Counted from the first letter of the stretch, positions 15,094 to 23,586 are shown. The stretch is DNA of 64,000 nucleotides from Streptomyces sp. NBC_01549 (GCF_026339955.1 NZ_JAPEPW010000001.1:2170001-2234000); one strand, 5' to 3'. Program-made: numbers and translations. The notes: generated by a model not told the origin, from the sequence alone.

Positions 15094-15330
15094 GTGAACA
15101 GCACCAATACCACTGCGCCCGCCGTCGCCTACTCCTGGCACGGCTGGGTGACCGTACGCGGCCAGGGCCGCGCGTTCGCCTCCGGCACCGTCACCGGCCC
15201 GCACGGCTACTGCCGCGCCCGGGCCCTGCGCGACATCGGCGCCTGGCTGGGCGCCCGCGGCTGCACCGGCCGCCTCGCCGACATCACCCTGCTGCCCGCC
15301 AACCTTTCTACCTCTTCTAGGAGTGCGTGA
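15094..15330 (+). CDS. Small AICE protein, function unknown
   Basis: A 78-residue protein from GTG 15094, with a GAGG-type ribosome binding site shortly before it. It reads as a compact alpha/beta domain (YSWHGWVTVRGQGRAFASGT, then a helix RARALRDIGAWLGARG). I do not recognise a family. It sits 36 bp after the PP-loop gene and overlaps the next start. Confidence 0.6.
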   Translation: MNSTNTTAPAVAYSWHGWVTVRGQGRAFASGTVTGPHGYCRARALRDIGAWLGARGCTGRLADITLLPANLSTSSRSA

Positions 15331-15647
15331 TGGGCAACTCCGACATCCGCCGTCTGGACCGCGAGATCCGGCAGACGATGAAGAAGCTGGAAGCCGTCCG
15401 CCGGGGCGAGTGGTGGCCGCTGAACGGCTCGGAGCGGCGCGCCATGGCGCGCTCGCTGGCCGGCGGCGCCTACCGGGCCGCCCGCGGACGTAGCACCAAC
15501 CGTGCCGAGGAGCAGATGGACAGCACGGGTTCGGCGGCTGAGATGCGGCTGAACGCGGAGCTGACCGCCCTGCACGGCGAGCGTCAGCGGCTCATCACCG
15601 AGGCCGCCCGCGCCAAGGCCGCCAAGAAGTCTTCCGGCTGGTTCTGA
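15330..15647 (+). CDS. Small basic coiled-coil AICE protein
   Basis: A 105-residue basic protein. ATG 15330 is preferred over the overlapping GTG 15327 because TAGGAG lies 6 nt before it. It has two helices likely to pair: residues about 4-22 (DIRRLDREIRQTMKKLEAV) and the C-terminal third (LNAELTALHGERQRLITEAA). The WWPLNGSERRAMARSLAGGA segment between them is distinctive, but I cannot assign a function. It is just upstream of traB. Confidence 0.6.
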   Translation: MGNSDIRRLDREIRQTMKKLEAVRRGEWWPLNGSERRAMARSLAGGAYRAARGRSTNRAEEQMDSTGSAAEMRLNAELTALHGERQRLITEAARAKAAKKSSGWF

Positions 15648-15753
15648 CCAGCCCGCACCACCCGCCGGGGTGACCGCCCCCTGCCACGGACACGGCCACC
15701 CCGGCGCCCTCCACAACTCCCGCCCCAAAGGGGCAGTCAGGAGAACCCTCAGC

Positions 15754-17883
15754 ATGTCTGAGAACGTCGTTCACCTCCACAAGCCCACCGACCCCCCGAC
15801 CGACGACGCGGCGCCCACGGTGCTGACCGTCGTGCCCGACGCCCCGCCGGCGGCCCCGGTGCCGCTGTGGGTGCGCTCCGGCCGCGCGGTCAAGACCGTG
15901 GTCACGCACGAGACCACGAAGACGACCGCCCGCGCCGTCGCCCGGCACGGCCTCTACACGTTCAACGGGGGCCGGATCGTGGCCCGCCGCGCCTGGGACG
16001 GCAAGACCGGAGCCCGCTACGAGCGCATGATCCGTACGGCCGAAGCCGCGGGGAACCTGGAAGCGGCCGAGGAGTGGGAGGAGCGGTTGCAGCGCTTCCG
16101 CGCCGCCCGCCACCACCGCCGCATGGACCTCCTGCACTCGCCCGTAGAGGCCGCCAAGGGCATTGCGGTCGGCACCGGGGTGGGCATCGGCGTGCTGGTC
16201 GCGCTCGGGGTCGTGATGGCCATCAACAACCACGACGCCCGCGACGTCATCACCCCACTCCGAGCCACCATCGAGTTCATCGCCCTGCTCATCCGGATCG
16301 TGCAGGTCGTATGGGGTCCGGCCCTCACGATCGGCCCGTTCCTCGCCCTGCTCGCCCTGTGGACCGTCGGCAGCAAGCAGCAGGCCGCCCCGCAGTGGGC
16401 ACTGCCCGACAACGTCCGCAACAGCGAGGGTGAGCCGATCACCCCGTCCATCGTGGTCAAGGCGCTGCGGGACCTGGGGGTGCCCGCGCTGCGCAACGCC
16501 ATCAAGGAGATGGGCGACGCCGGCGCGTCCATGCTGGGACCGATCCGGATCGCCGGATGCGGCGTGGAGGTCGACGTCACGCTCCCGTCCGGGGTGGCAA
16601 CGAACGAGGTGCAGGCCAAGCGCCGCAAGCTCGCCGAGAACCTCACCCGGCACGAGCACGAGGTGTTCATCACCATCCCGGAAGCGGCCCGCACGGTCCG
16701 GCTGTGGATCGCCGATTCCGGGGCGCTGGACGAGCCGATCGGCCCCTCTCCGCTGGTCACCGACGAGACGATGACTGCGAACTACAAGACCGGTAAGGCC
16801 CCGTGGGGCCAGGACCTGCGCGGCGACGCCGCCGCGATCAGCCTGTATCAGCGGCACCTGTTGGTCACGGGCCTGTCCAACCAGGGCAAGACCGCAGCCC
16901 TGCGCGCCCTCGCCCTGTGGCTGGCCCTGGACCGCAACGTGCAGTTCTGGATCGCCGACCTCAAAGGCATCGGCGACTGGGCCGTGTTCGAGGGCATCGC
17001 GAAGATGCTGATCGAGGGCCCCTCCGACGACCACTGCATCCAGGCGACCGAGATGGTCGAGGACGCCGTGGAGGAGATGAACCGCCGGATCGAGGCGCAA
17101 CGCCGGGACCCGAGCATCGTCTTCCCGCCGCTGATCGTGCTGGTGGACGAAGCACAGAAGGCGTTCATGTGCCCGGCCAAGGGCGAGGACAAGCGGCCCT
17201 ACGGCGGCTCCAAGGCCACGTCCCGCTACTTCATGGCCGTCCGTGAGATCCACAACCAGGGCCGTGCGGTCGACGTGCTGATGTGGCAGGGCACCCAGGA
17301 CCCCACCGACCAGAACCTTCCCAAGCTGGTCCGCGAGGGCGCCCACACCCGCGCCTCCCTCGTGGTGGGAACCGAGTCACAGGCTGAGATGGCCCTCGGT
17401 GCCAAAGCCGTCAACGCCGGCGCCGCTCCGCACCTGCTGCGTCAGGGTCTGGACAAGGGAACCCTCGTGGTCGCCTCCGACGGCATCGACATCCCGGCCG
17501 GCCAGTCGTCCATCACGGTGCGGACCCACTTCATCGACGACGAGCCGGCCGCCGAGATCGCCGCACGGGCCAAGGCCCTGCGCGACGGCGTCGCCACCCT
17601 GCGCGCGGTCGACCGGGGCGAGGAGCGCGACGCGCTCGCCGACGTCGCCGCCGTCCTCGGCGACGCGCCCCGGCTGCGGACCAACGAAGTCCTCAAGCGG
17701 CTGCACGCCCTGGACCCGAGCACCTACGGCGACCAGTGGACCAACGACCGGCTCAAGAGCCTGTTGGAGGAGCACGGCGAGGAGCCGAAGAAGTCGCACG
17801 GGGTCATGGTCGTCCACCGCGATCACGTCCTGCGAGCGCTCGCCCACCGCGACGCCGAGGGTTCCGCTTCCGCCGCCGAGTAG
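15754..17883 (+). CDS. traB: TraB-type FtsK/SpoIIIE DNA translocase
   Basis: A 709-residue protein from ATG 15754 behind CAGGAGA; earlier in-frame GTG starts only add a low-complexity leader. Two to three membrane helices fall at about residues 135-210. The motor domain has Walker A GLSNQGKTA at about residue 370 and Walker B PLIVLVDEAQKAF at about 465. The C-terminus (LADVAAVLGDAPRLRTNEVL to the end) looks like the winged-helix DNA-reading domain of these proteins. TraB hexamers move double-stranded DNA between mycelia without nicking, after binding the clt locus. The non-coding stretch immediately downstream (17884-18087) is the natural clt candidate. Confidence 0.93.
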   Translation: MSENVVHLHKPTDPPTDDAAPTVLTVVPDAPPAAPVPLWVRSGRAVKTVVTHETTKTTARAVARHGLYTFNGGRIVARRAWDGKTGARYERMIRTAEAAGNLEAAEEWEERLQRFRAARHHRRMDLLHSPVEAAKGIAVGTGVGIGVLVALGVVMAINNHDARDVITPLRATIEFIALLIRIVQVVWGPALTIGPFLALLALWTVGSKQQAAPQWALPDNVRNSEGEPITPSIVVKALRDLGVPALRNAIKEMGDAGASMLGPIRIAGCGVEVDVTLPSGVATNEVQAKRRKLAENLTRHEHEVFITIPEAARTVRLWIADSGALDEPIGPSPLVTDETMTANYKTGKAPWGQDLRGDAAAISLYQRHLLVTGLSNQGKTAALRALALWLALDRNVQFWIADLKGIGDWAVFEGIAKMLIEGPSDDHCIQATEMVEDAVEEMNRRIEAQRRDPSIVFPPLIVLVDEAQKAFMCPAKGEDKRPYGGSKATSRYFMAVREIHNQGRAVDVLMWQGTQDPTDQNLPKLVREGAHTRASLVVGTESQAEMALGAKAVNAGAAPHLLRQGLDKGTLVVASDGIDIPAGQSSITVRTHFIDDEPAAEIAARAKALRDGVATLRAVDRGEERDALADVAAVLGDAPRLRTNEVLKRLHALDPSTYGDQWTNDRLKSLLEEHGEEPKKSHGVMVVHRDHVLRALAHRDAEGSASAAE

Positions 17884-18087
17884 CGGGGAGGCAAGGCCGT
17901 CCGGCCCGGGGAGGCGGGGAGAACTCCCCAACCCCCTCCCCGCCCCGCCTCCCCCACGTTGATCAGCGAAAACACCGTTTCGGGGAGGCGGGGAGGCGCC
18001 CCAGGTCAGACCCCGAAAACCCCCTCCACGTGCCCCCGGCGAGGGGGTGTCCCTGCCTCCCCACCCCAGCACCAGAAGGGATTCCGC
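17884..18087. other. Non-coding repeat region after traB, candidate clt
   Basis: GGGGAGGCGGGG occurs at 17908-17919 and 17982-17993, and inverted at 17943-17954. The first and inverted copies can form a 12-bp stem. No gene is convincing here. In pSVH1 and related systems the TraB recognition locus is a non-coding cluster of short repeats close to traB. The sequence here differs from the pSVH1 8-mer, so the assignment rests on position and repetition. Confidence 0.5.
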
Positions 18088-18558
18088 ATGTACCCCGAGC
18101 ACACCGACCGCGCGCCCGCCGTACGGGCCCCGCAAGTCCACCAGCCCACCCCGCTCACCCCCGCCATGGCGCCGTACCCGGCGCACCTGGCCACCGTCCA
18201 GCCGCACACCGTGCCGGCGGTCGCGTCCGTTGTCCTGCCCGACGGACGGGTCGTCACCGGCTACGCCATCACCCCGATACAGCCCGAACCCCTCGCCGCC
18301 AAACCCGCCGTCTCCCGCGCCGCGGTGAACATCGCGCTCGGGGGCATCGGGTTCGGCGCGGTGTGCGGCGGGCTCGTGCTGCTCACCACGTTCATCGCCG
18401 CGCTCGCCGCGCTGATCCATCAGCTCATCATCCTCGCCGCCGTCATCTTCGGCGGCTGGGTCGCCGTGCAGGTCTTCGGCGCGCGCGGCCACCGCGGCGG
18501 CGCCACCACGGTCAACATCCGCAAAGCCGTCATCAAGCGCAGCCACTTCCACGGCTGA
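18088..18558 (+). CDS. Small membrane protein of the AICE, Spd-like
   Basis: A 156-residue protein from ATG 18088 behind AGAAGGG. The first 70 residues are Pro/Ala-rich and cytosolic. Two adjacent helices follow (IALGGIGFGAVCGGLVLLTT and ALIHQLIILAAVIFGGWVAV), then a basic tail. The size, topology and place after traB suit a spread protein. No close family is recognised. Confidence 0.7.
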   Translation: MYPEHTDRAPAVRAPQVHQPTPLTPAMAPYPAHLATVQPHTVPAVASVVLPDGRVVTGYAITPIQPEPLAAKPAVSRAAVNIALGGIGFGAVCGGLVLLTTFIAALAALIHQLIILAAVIFGGWVAVQVFGARGHRGGATTVNIRKAVIKRSHFHG

Positions 18559-18577
18559 ACACCCACAGAGGAGAACC

Positions 18578-19120
18578 GTGTTCGACATCCGCATCATCTG
18601 CGACCCCGCCGACGAGCCGGACATCACCCGCGCGTTGACCGCCGCGTTCGACTGCGACCCCATCCAGCGCCGCCCCGCCGACAACGGCCACCGCGTCCGC
18701 CTCTACACCAAGGCGTTCCACCCCGACCCCGCCGCGCTGCTCAACGACGCTCCCGAGGCGACCGAGGTGGGGCCGACAGCATGGCCGACGCCGGAAGACG
18801 CCTACGCCACCGCCCCCGGCATCACCTACGAGATCGCGTGGACCGCTTCCACCGCAAGGACGCTCGCCAAGAACCAGCACGGGCGCGACGTGGACCGTGA
18901 GTACTGGCTGCGCAAAGCCGCTCTGCTGGACCGCATCGCGCTGGAGTACGAGGCCGAAGGCGTCCGCAACGGAACGGACGAGGTCGCGGCCAACGCCGCT
19001 CGCCAGCTCATCGAGGCCGACTACAGCGGCGACCCGTACGGGCCGGATCACCCGGCCACGCTCGCCCACCCCCGCGGCTACGTCCGCCAGGAATACGCCC
19101 GCTGGGCCCAGAACCAGTAG
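18578..19120 (+). CDS. AICE protein of unknown function
   Basis: A 180-residue soluble acidic protein from GTG 18578, preceded by AGAGGAGAACC. An N-terminal beta-alpha-beta segment (FDIRIICDPADEPDITRALT) looks like a small ferredoxin-like domain. The C-terminal half is helical (EYWLRKAALLDRIALEYEAE). I do not recognise it. A strong hairpin follows at 19127-19172. Confidence 0.65.
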   Translation: MFDIRIICDPADEPDITRALTAAFDCDPIQRRPADNGHRVRLYTKAFHPDPAALLNDAPEATEVGPTAWPTPEDAYATAPGITYEIAWTASTARTLAKNQHGRDVDREYWLRKAALLDRIALEYEAEGVRNGTDEVAANAARQLIEADYSGDPYGPDHPATLAHPRGYVRQEYARWAQNQ

Positions 19121-19126
19121 CTACGC

Positions 19127-19172
19127 CAAGGGCGACCCCCACCTCTCGCCAAAGAACTCGGGGTCGCCCTTG
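19127..19172 (+). terminator. Hairpin between the transfer and replication genes
   Basis: Arms CAAGGGCGACCCC and GGGGTCGCCCTTG are perfect over 13 bp with a 20-nt loop. It begins 6 bp after the stop at 19120 and ends 38 bp before the primase start. It probably reduces readthrough from the transfer genes into the replication genes. Confidence 0.6.
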
Positions 19173-19210
19173 CCAACCAGCCCACTACAGACCTGTTGGA
19201 GGTCTCCAGC

Positions 19211-20125
19211 ATGACCCAACCGACCGACAGTCGGCGAGAGGCCTTACTCGCCGCCGCCCTGCACGCCGCCGGCCGCGGCTGGCACGTCTTCCCCCTCCGT
19301 CCCGGCACCAAGCGCCCCGCCCTCCACGGAGAGGCCACCTGCCCGCGCACCGGAGCGTGCGAGGCAGGCCACCGCAAGTGGGAGCAGCGCGCGACGACCG
19401 ACCTCGAGCGCATCCGCGCCACCTGGTCGCAGGGCGCGTTCAACGTCGGGATTGCCACCGGTCCTTCCGGGCTGCTGGTCGTCGACCTCGACATGCCCAA
19501 GGACGACAGCAATGGGGACGCGCCTGACGGCGCGGCGACCTTCGGGGCGCTCTGCGAGCGCACCGGTCACGCCGTCCCCGACACCTACCGCACGCGGACC
19601 GCGAGCGGCGGCAGCCACCTGTACTTCGCGGCGCCGTCCGGGGTGCGGCTGGCCAACACGGCAGGAACGATCGCCCCGTTGGTCGACACCCGGGCATGGG
19701 GCGGCTACGTCGTCGCCGCGGGCAGCATCACCCCCGCCGGACCCTACGAAGCCGTACGCGGCCCCGTGGTGGCCTCTCTGCCCTCGTGGCTGCTGAGCAT
19801 CCTGAAACCGGCCCCCAAGCCCGTACAGGCGCCCTCAGTGCCCGTAACGGCGCAATCCCGCCGATATGCGGACACCGCGCTCGGCAATGAGGTCCGCAAC
19901 GTGTCCGGGGCCCAACTCGGCGAGCGCGAGGCGAGGTTGTTCCGGGCGGCGCGAGCCGTGGGGCGCTTCATCGCGTGGGGCGACCTCCCCCGGCACGAGG
20001 TGGAGCAGGCTCTTCAGGAGGCAGGCGAGGCGGTGGGACTGCCGCCGTCCCAGTGCCTCGCCACCCTGCGCAGCGCCCTCAACTGGTCCATCGCCCACAA
20101 CCAGCGCCGGCGGGACGCGGCATGA
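19211..20125 (+). CDS. Bifunctional DNA primase/polymerase (prim-pol), AICE replication
   Basis: A 304-residue protein from ATG 19211 behind GGAGG. The N-terminal 200 residues are an archaeo-eukaryotic prim-pol domain: GWHVFPLRPGTKRPA, the acidic metal motif VVDLDMP, the GGSHLYF histidine motif, and DTRAWGGYVVAAGS. The C-terminal region is helical (EARLFRAARAVGRF). It would prime and copy the element with the DUF3631 helicase two genes on. Codon 12 is TTA (19244-19246), very early, so translation may depend strongly on the bldA tRNA. Its stop overlaps the next start (ATGA). Confidence 0.9.
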   Translation: MTQPTDSRREALLAAALHAAGRGWHVFPLRPGTKRPALHGEATCPRTGACEAGHRKWEQRATTDLERIRATWSQGAFNVGIATGPSGLLVVDLDMPKDDSNGDAPDGAATFGALCERTGHAVPDTYRTRTASGGSHLYFAAPSGVRLANTAGTIAPLVDTRAWGGYVVAAGSITPAGPYEAVRGPVVASLPSWLLSILKPAPKPVQAPSVPVTAQSRRYADTALGNEVRNVSGAQLGEREARLFRAARAVGRFIAWGDLPRHEVEQALQEAGEAVGLPPSQCLATLRSALNWSIAHNQRRRDAA

Positions 20126-20475
20126 CCGCCCCCTCCCGTCCCCCTCTGAAGAGCGTCACCCCCACCACGGCCACGCCGCACGCCGCTCCACAGCCTGTGG
20201 ACACACCGGCCGTGGGCGAGCCGAAGGGCGTCGCCGAAGGCGTCCCCATTGCCGTTCGCCCTGACCCGCAGACCGGAGACGGCCGCTACCCCGTCGCGTG
20301 GCTGCACATCTGCGCCCCGCGCGGCGCCGTACCGACGGCCACCTCGAGGTGCCTGTGCGGCAGGGACCGCAGCGCCGTCGGCAAAGCCCGCGTGCTCGCC
20401 CTGATTGCCGACCACGAAGCCCACCGCGACACCTGCCCGCTCCGCACTCCCCAGAAAGGGAGGACCGCCGCATGA
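20122..20475 (+). CDS. Small Cys-rich AICE protein between primase and helicase
   Basis: A 117-residue protein with a disordered N-terminal half and a C-terminal cluster LHICAPRGAVPTATSRCLCG, then HEAHRDTCPL, that could bind zinc (C-x10+-CxC-H-C). ATGA overlaps on both sides make it part of one translational unit with primase and helicase. Possibly a replication accessory DNA-binding protein; that is inference. Confidence 0.65.
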   Translation: MTAPSRPPLKSVTPTTATPHAAPQPVDTPAVGEPKGVAEGVPIAVRPDPQTGDGRYPVAWLHICAPRGAVPTATSRCLCGRDRSAVGKARVLALIADHEAHRDTCPLRTPQKGRTAA

Positions 20476-21617
20476 CCGACACCATCGACGGGGCCGCGCT
20501 GCTCAACGAGGTGGAAGCCTTCCACCGCCGCTTCAACGTCTTCCCGCACGAGGCCGCCTACGTCGCCGTCGCGCTGTGGGACGCGCACGCCCACCTGCTC
20601 GACTGCTTCGACTCCACCCCCCGCCTCGCGTTCCTCTCCCCGGAGCCGGGCTCGGGGAAGTCGCGGGCGCTGGAAGTCGTGGAAACCCTCGTGCCCGAGC
20701 CCATGACGGCCGTCAACGCGTCCGCCGCCGCCCTGTTCCGGTCCGTGTCCAATCCGAACGGACGGCCCACGATCCTGTTCGACGAAATCGACACCGTCTT
20801 CGGCCCCAAGGCCGGCGACAACGAGGAACTGCGCGGGTTCCTCAACGCCGGACACCGCCGCACCGGGGTCACCTACCGGTGCATCGGTGACGGCGGCAAC
20901 CAGACCGTTCAGGCGTTCCCCTCGTACTGCGGGGTCGCGGTCGCCGGACTCGGCAACCTGCCCGACACGATCATGACCCGCTCCATCGTCATCCGCATGC
21001 GCCGGCGGGCCCGCAACGAACGTGTCGAGGCCTTCCGCGCCCGCATCCACGAGGCCGAGGGACACAAGCTCCGTGACCGCCTCGCCCAATGGGCCGAACA
21101 CGCCCGCGGGTTCGTCATGGGCGCATGGCCGGACATGCCCGACGGCGTCACCGACCGGCCCGCCGACGTCTGGGAATCCCTGCTCGCCATCGCCGACGCG
21201 GCCGGCGGCGACTGGCCCGAACGGGCACGCAAGGCATGCGTCGCGCTGGTGACCGCATCCAGGGCCAACGACAAAGGCAGTCTCGGCATCCGGCTGCTGA
21301 CCGACCTGCGTGACCACGTCATGGTCGGCATCGACCGCCTGCCCACCATCGCCATCCTCGACCGCCTCAACGCCCTCGACGACGCACCCTGGGCCGATCT
21401 CCAGGGCAAGCCACTCGACAGCCGGCGCCTGTCGAAGATGCTCTCGGAGTACATGACCGGCGACACCGAGCCCATCGCCTCCCGCAACATCAAGACCGCC
21501 GGAAGCGTCCTCAAGGGCTACTACGCCGCAGATCTCTGGGACGCGTGGGCCCGCTACTGCCCCCCTCCCCCGGAAAGTCCGCTACCTCCGCTACCTGGCA
21601 TGGAAAACACCGCCTGA
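20472..21617 (+). CDS. DUF3631 helicase-like ATPase, AICE replication
   Basis: A 381-residue protein starting at the ATGA overlap at 20472. Walker A is SPEPGSGKSRAL at about residue 60 and Walker B is TILFDEIDTVFG at about residue 100, followed by GFLNAGHRRTG and a sensor-like arginine region (MTRSIVIRMRRR). The C-terminal third matches DUF3631 (LPTIAILDRLNALDDAPWAD, then LDSRRLSKML). With the prim-pol it forms the replicase type seen in AICEs without RepSA. The 3' end runs into the GCTAC repeat array, a probable origin. Confidence 0.88.
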   Translation: MTDTIDGAALLNEVEAFHRRFNVFPHEAAYVAVALWDAHAHLLDCFDSTPRLAFLSPEPGSGKSRALEVVETLVPEPMTAVNASAAALFRSVSNPNGRPTILFDEIDTVFGPKAGDNEELRGFLNAGHRRTGVTYRCIGDGGNQTVQAFPSYCGVAVAGLGNLPDTIMTRSIVIRMRRRARNERVEAFRARIHEAEGHKLRDRLAQWAEHARGFVMGAWPDMPDGVTDRPADVWESLLAIADAAGGDWPERARKACVALVTASRANDKGSLGIRLLTDLRDHVMVGIDRLPTIAILDRLNALDDAPWADLQGKPLDSRRLSKMLSEYMTGDTEPIASRNIKTAGSVLKGYYAADLWDAWARYCPPPPESPLPPLPGMENTA

Positions 21618-21751
21618 CCAGCAGCGACGGGGTAGCGGCAACCGGCATCGCCACCCGCTACCCCGCCGCTACCCATCCGCTACCGCTACCCCTTTCCGCT
21701 ACCTCAATCAGGCCCCTGACCTGCGCAGTAGCGGCGGTAGCGGAAGTAGCG
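21551..21751. repeat. CCGCTACC repeat array, candidate replication origin
   Basis: At least seven direct copies of CCGCTAC(C) occur near 21551, 21579, 21588, 21655, 21666, 21677-21690 and 21695. Inverted copies (GTAGCGG or GTAGCG) lie near 21631, 21728, 21737 and 21746. The array starts inside the 3' end of the helicase gene and fills the gap before xis. Its place beside the replication genes suggests iterons. Xis/Int arm sites are an alternative. Confidence 0.7.
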
Positions 21752-21810
21752 CCCCTCAGAGAAGGGGGCCGAGAGCTCCCTCCACCCTTCTGCTCTTAGG
21801 AGTCCCCCGC

Positions 21811-22020
21811 ATGGCCACCGCTGCCCGTCGGCGCCGCTCCCCCATAGACGAGTGGCTGCCGCTCACCGACGTGCTCACCGAACTGAACATCACCCGCGCC
21901 ACCTGGTACCGCTGGCGCAACCGCGGGCTCGGTCCCGAGGCGAAGCTCACGCCGACCGGTCGCGTGCGCGTGCGCCGCAGCGCCCTGGACGCCTTCCTCG
22001 AAGAACTGGATGCTGCGTGA
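21811..22020 (+). CDS. xis: Excisionase-like helix-turn-helix protein
   Basis: A 69-residue basic protein with a MerR/Xis-type winged helix: EWLPLTDVLTELNITRATWY, then RWRNRGLGPEAKL and TGRVRVRRSALDAFLEEL. ATG 21811 follows a TAGGAG site. Its last codons overlap the integrase start by 4 bp. It should bend att DNA and favour excision of the element. Confidence 0.9.
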   Translation: MATAARRRRSPIDEWLPLTDVLTELNITRATWYRWRNRGLGPEAKLTPTGRVRVRRSALDAFLEELDAA

Positions 22021-23381
22021 CTGAGTGGAGCTACACCGTCAAGATCTGGGCCATCCGCAAGCGCGACTACCGGAAGCCCTACCAACTCCGCTGGAAGGTG
22101 GGCACGCGCCCGCACTCAGAGTCGTTCCTCACTTCGGGCCTGGCCGAGAGCCGACGAGCCCAGCTCATCACCGCGGCCCGCGAGGGTGAGGCGTTCGACG
22201 TGGACAGCGGACTGCCGAAGTCGCTGGTCGCCAAGGAGCGGGACATCTCGTGGTACGAGCACGCCCGCAATTACATCGAGATGAAGTGGGACGACTCCCC
22301 CGCCTCCACGCGGCGGACTCTCGCCGAAGCCATGGCCACGGTGACCCCCACGCTGGTGAAGGACACCAAGGGCATGCCGGACGCCAGGGTTGTGCGCACC
22401 GCCCTCTATAGCTGGGCGTTCAACAAGAACCGTTGGGAGGAAGACACCCCGGACGACGTCGCCAAGGCGCTGGACTGGTTCAAGCGGAAGTCGCTGCCCA
22501 CCTCCGCCCTCTCCGACCGCTTGCTCGTACGGAGCACCCTCACCGCCCTCTCCAAGAAGCTGGACGGCAAGACCGCGGCGGCAGGAACGATCCGGCGGAA
22601 GCGAGCGATCTTCCACAACTCCCTGGAGTACGCGGTGGAGGCCGATCTCCTCACCGAGAATCCGCTCACCCGCATCAAGTGGAAAGCGCCGGAGCAGGTA
22701 GAAGAGGAGTTGGACCCTGCCTGTGTGCCGGACCCCGAGCAGGCCGCCAAGCTCTTGGATGCCGTGCGGGACCAGAGCCCCCGTGGGCGGCGTCTAGTCG
22801 CGTTCTTCGGCTGCATGTACTACGCCGCGGCGCGGCCGGCGGAAGTCATCGGGCTACGGCTCCAGGACTGCGACCTACCGCGCCGGGGGTGGGGCATGCT
22901 GCGACTCAGGGAGACGCGGCCCCGGTCGGGCTCAGCGTGGACAGACAGCGGGGAGGCTCACGACAAGCGGGGACTGAAGCACCGCTCGCGGAAGGCGGTC
23001 CGCCCCGTCCCGATCCCGCCTGAGCTGGTCGCCCTGCTGCGGTGGCACGTCACCGCGTATGGCACCGCGCCCGACGACCGACTGTTCCAGACCCGGCGCG
23101 GCGGGCTGATCCAGGACACCGGTTATGGCGAAGTCTGGGCCGAAGCCCGATCGCGCGCCCTGACACCCGCGCAACAGGAATCCCCGCTGGCCAAACGACC
23201 GTATGACCTTCGTCATACGGCGGTCTCCACGTGGCTCAGCTCTGGCGTGGAACCTCAGCTCGTGGCCAAGCGCGCCGGCCACAGTGTCGCCGTCCTCTTC
23301 CGGGTGTACGCCAAGTTCCTCAGCGACGGAGACGACGCCGCCAACGCCAAGATCTCCGCCCGTCTGGGGCGGCACGGCTGA
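22017..23381 (+). CDS. int: Tyrosine-recombinase integrase of the AICE
   Basis: A 454-residue protein from GTG 22017, coupled to xis. The N-terminal 170 residues are the arm- and core-binding domains; the catalytic domain follows. Visible catalytic residues are the first Arg in AAARPAEVIGLRL, the Lys region, the box II segment PYDLRHTAVS (Tyr where many relatives have His), GHSVAVLFRVY with the later His, and the nucleophile Tyr in RVYAKF. It lies 150 bp from attR and tRNA-Tyr, and a bidirectional terminator at 23483-23525 separates them. It inserts and, with Xis, excises the element at tRNA-Tyr. Confidence 0.94.
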   Translation: MTEWSYTVKIWAIRKRDYRKPYQLRWKVGTRPHSESFLTSGLAESRRAQLITAAREGEAFDVDSGLPKSLVAKERDISWYEHARNYIEMKWDDSPASTRRTLAEAMATVTPTLVKDTKGMPDARVVRTALYSWAFNKNRWEEDTPDDVAKALDWFKRKSLPTSALSDRLLVRSTLTALSKKLDGKTAAAGTIRRKRAIFHNSLEYAVEADLLTENPLTRIKWKAPEQVEEELDPACVPDPEQAAKLLDAVRDQSPRGRRLVAFFGCMYYAAARPAEVIGLRLQDCDLPRRGWGMLRLRETRPRSGSAWTDSGEAHDKRGLKHRSRKAVRPVPIPPELVALLRWHVTAYGTAPDDRLFQTRRGGLIQDTGYGEVWAEARSRALTPAQQESPLAKRPYDLRHTAVSTWLSSGVEPQLVAKRAGHSVAVLFRVYAKFLSDGDDAANAKISARLGRHG

Positions 23382-23482
23382 GGGGTCGAAAATCCCGTCC
23401 ACGCCCCGTCCACGCACTTCGAGACGGGGCGTTCGAATGCGAGACAGAGCGAGACAGCCCGTCCCGCGCGGCAGTGCATGAC

Positions 23483-23525
23483 AAAGGCCCCGTGACCTGC
23501 GTAGAGGGCAGGTCACGGGGCCTTT
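23483..23525. terminator. Bidirectional terminator between int and tRNA-Tyr
   Basis: Perfect 18-bp arms (AAAGGCCCCGTGACCTGC and complement) with a 7-nt loop, ending in AAA on one side and TTT on the other. It can stop transcription from the int operon and from the minus-strand tRNA-Tyr. It travels with the element and replaces the original terminator now at 8096-8141. Confidence 0.85.
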
Positions 23526-23530
23526 ATTCC

Positions 23531-23586
23531 CGTGTGGCGGCGCCAGGATTCGAACCTGGGAAGGCGAAGCCGGCAGATTTACAGTC
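23531..23586 (-). repeat. attR, within the intact tRNA-Tyr
   Basis: A 56-bp copy of the att repeat, matching 8144-8199 at 54 positions. It covers the 3' half of tRNA-Tyr, from the anticodon stem to the discriminator, plus 4 bp beyond. Because the element supplies this half, the tRNA stays functional after integration. Confidence 0.9.

Larger units (their letters stand above)
8144..23586. mobile_element. SLP1-like actinomycete integrative and conjugative element (AICE) in tRNA-Tyr
   Basis: About 15.4 kb bounded by the 56-bp direct repeats at 8144-8199 and 23531-23586. It holds the full AICE set: Int and Xis beside attR, a prim-pol and DUF3631 helicase for replication, a TraB-type FtsK translocase for double-stranded DNA transfer, Spd-like small membrane proteins, a GntR-Nudix fusion and an XRE regulator. 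The S. coelicolor element SLP1 is known to use tRNA-Tyr, and the YajQ neighbour fits that site. All expected modules look intact, so it may be mobile. Confidence 0.93.

Noticed and set aside
15670..15753. Longer TraB starting at GTG 15670
   Set aside because: The added residues are unstructured and ATG 15754 has a clear CAGGAGA site.
21578..21752. CRISPR array
   Set aside because: Repeats are 8 bp, irregularly spaced and in both orientations, with no 28-37-bp repeats or regular spacers. It fits iterons.
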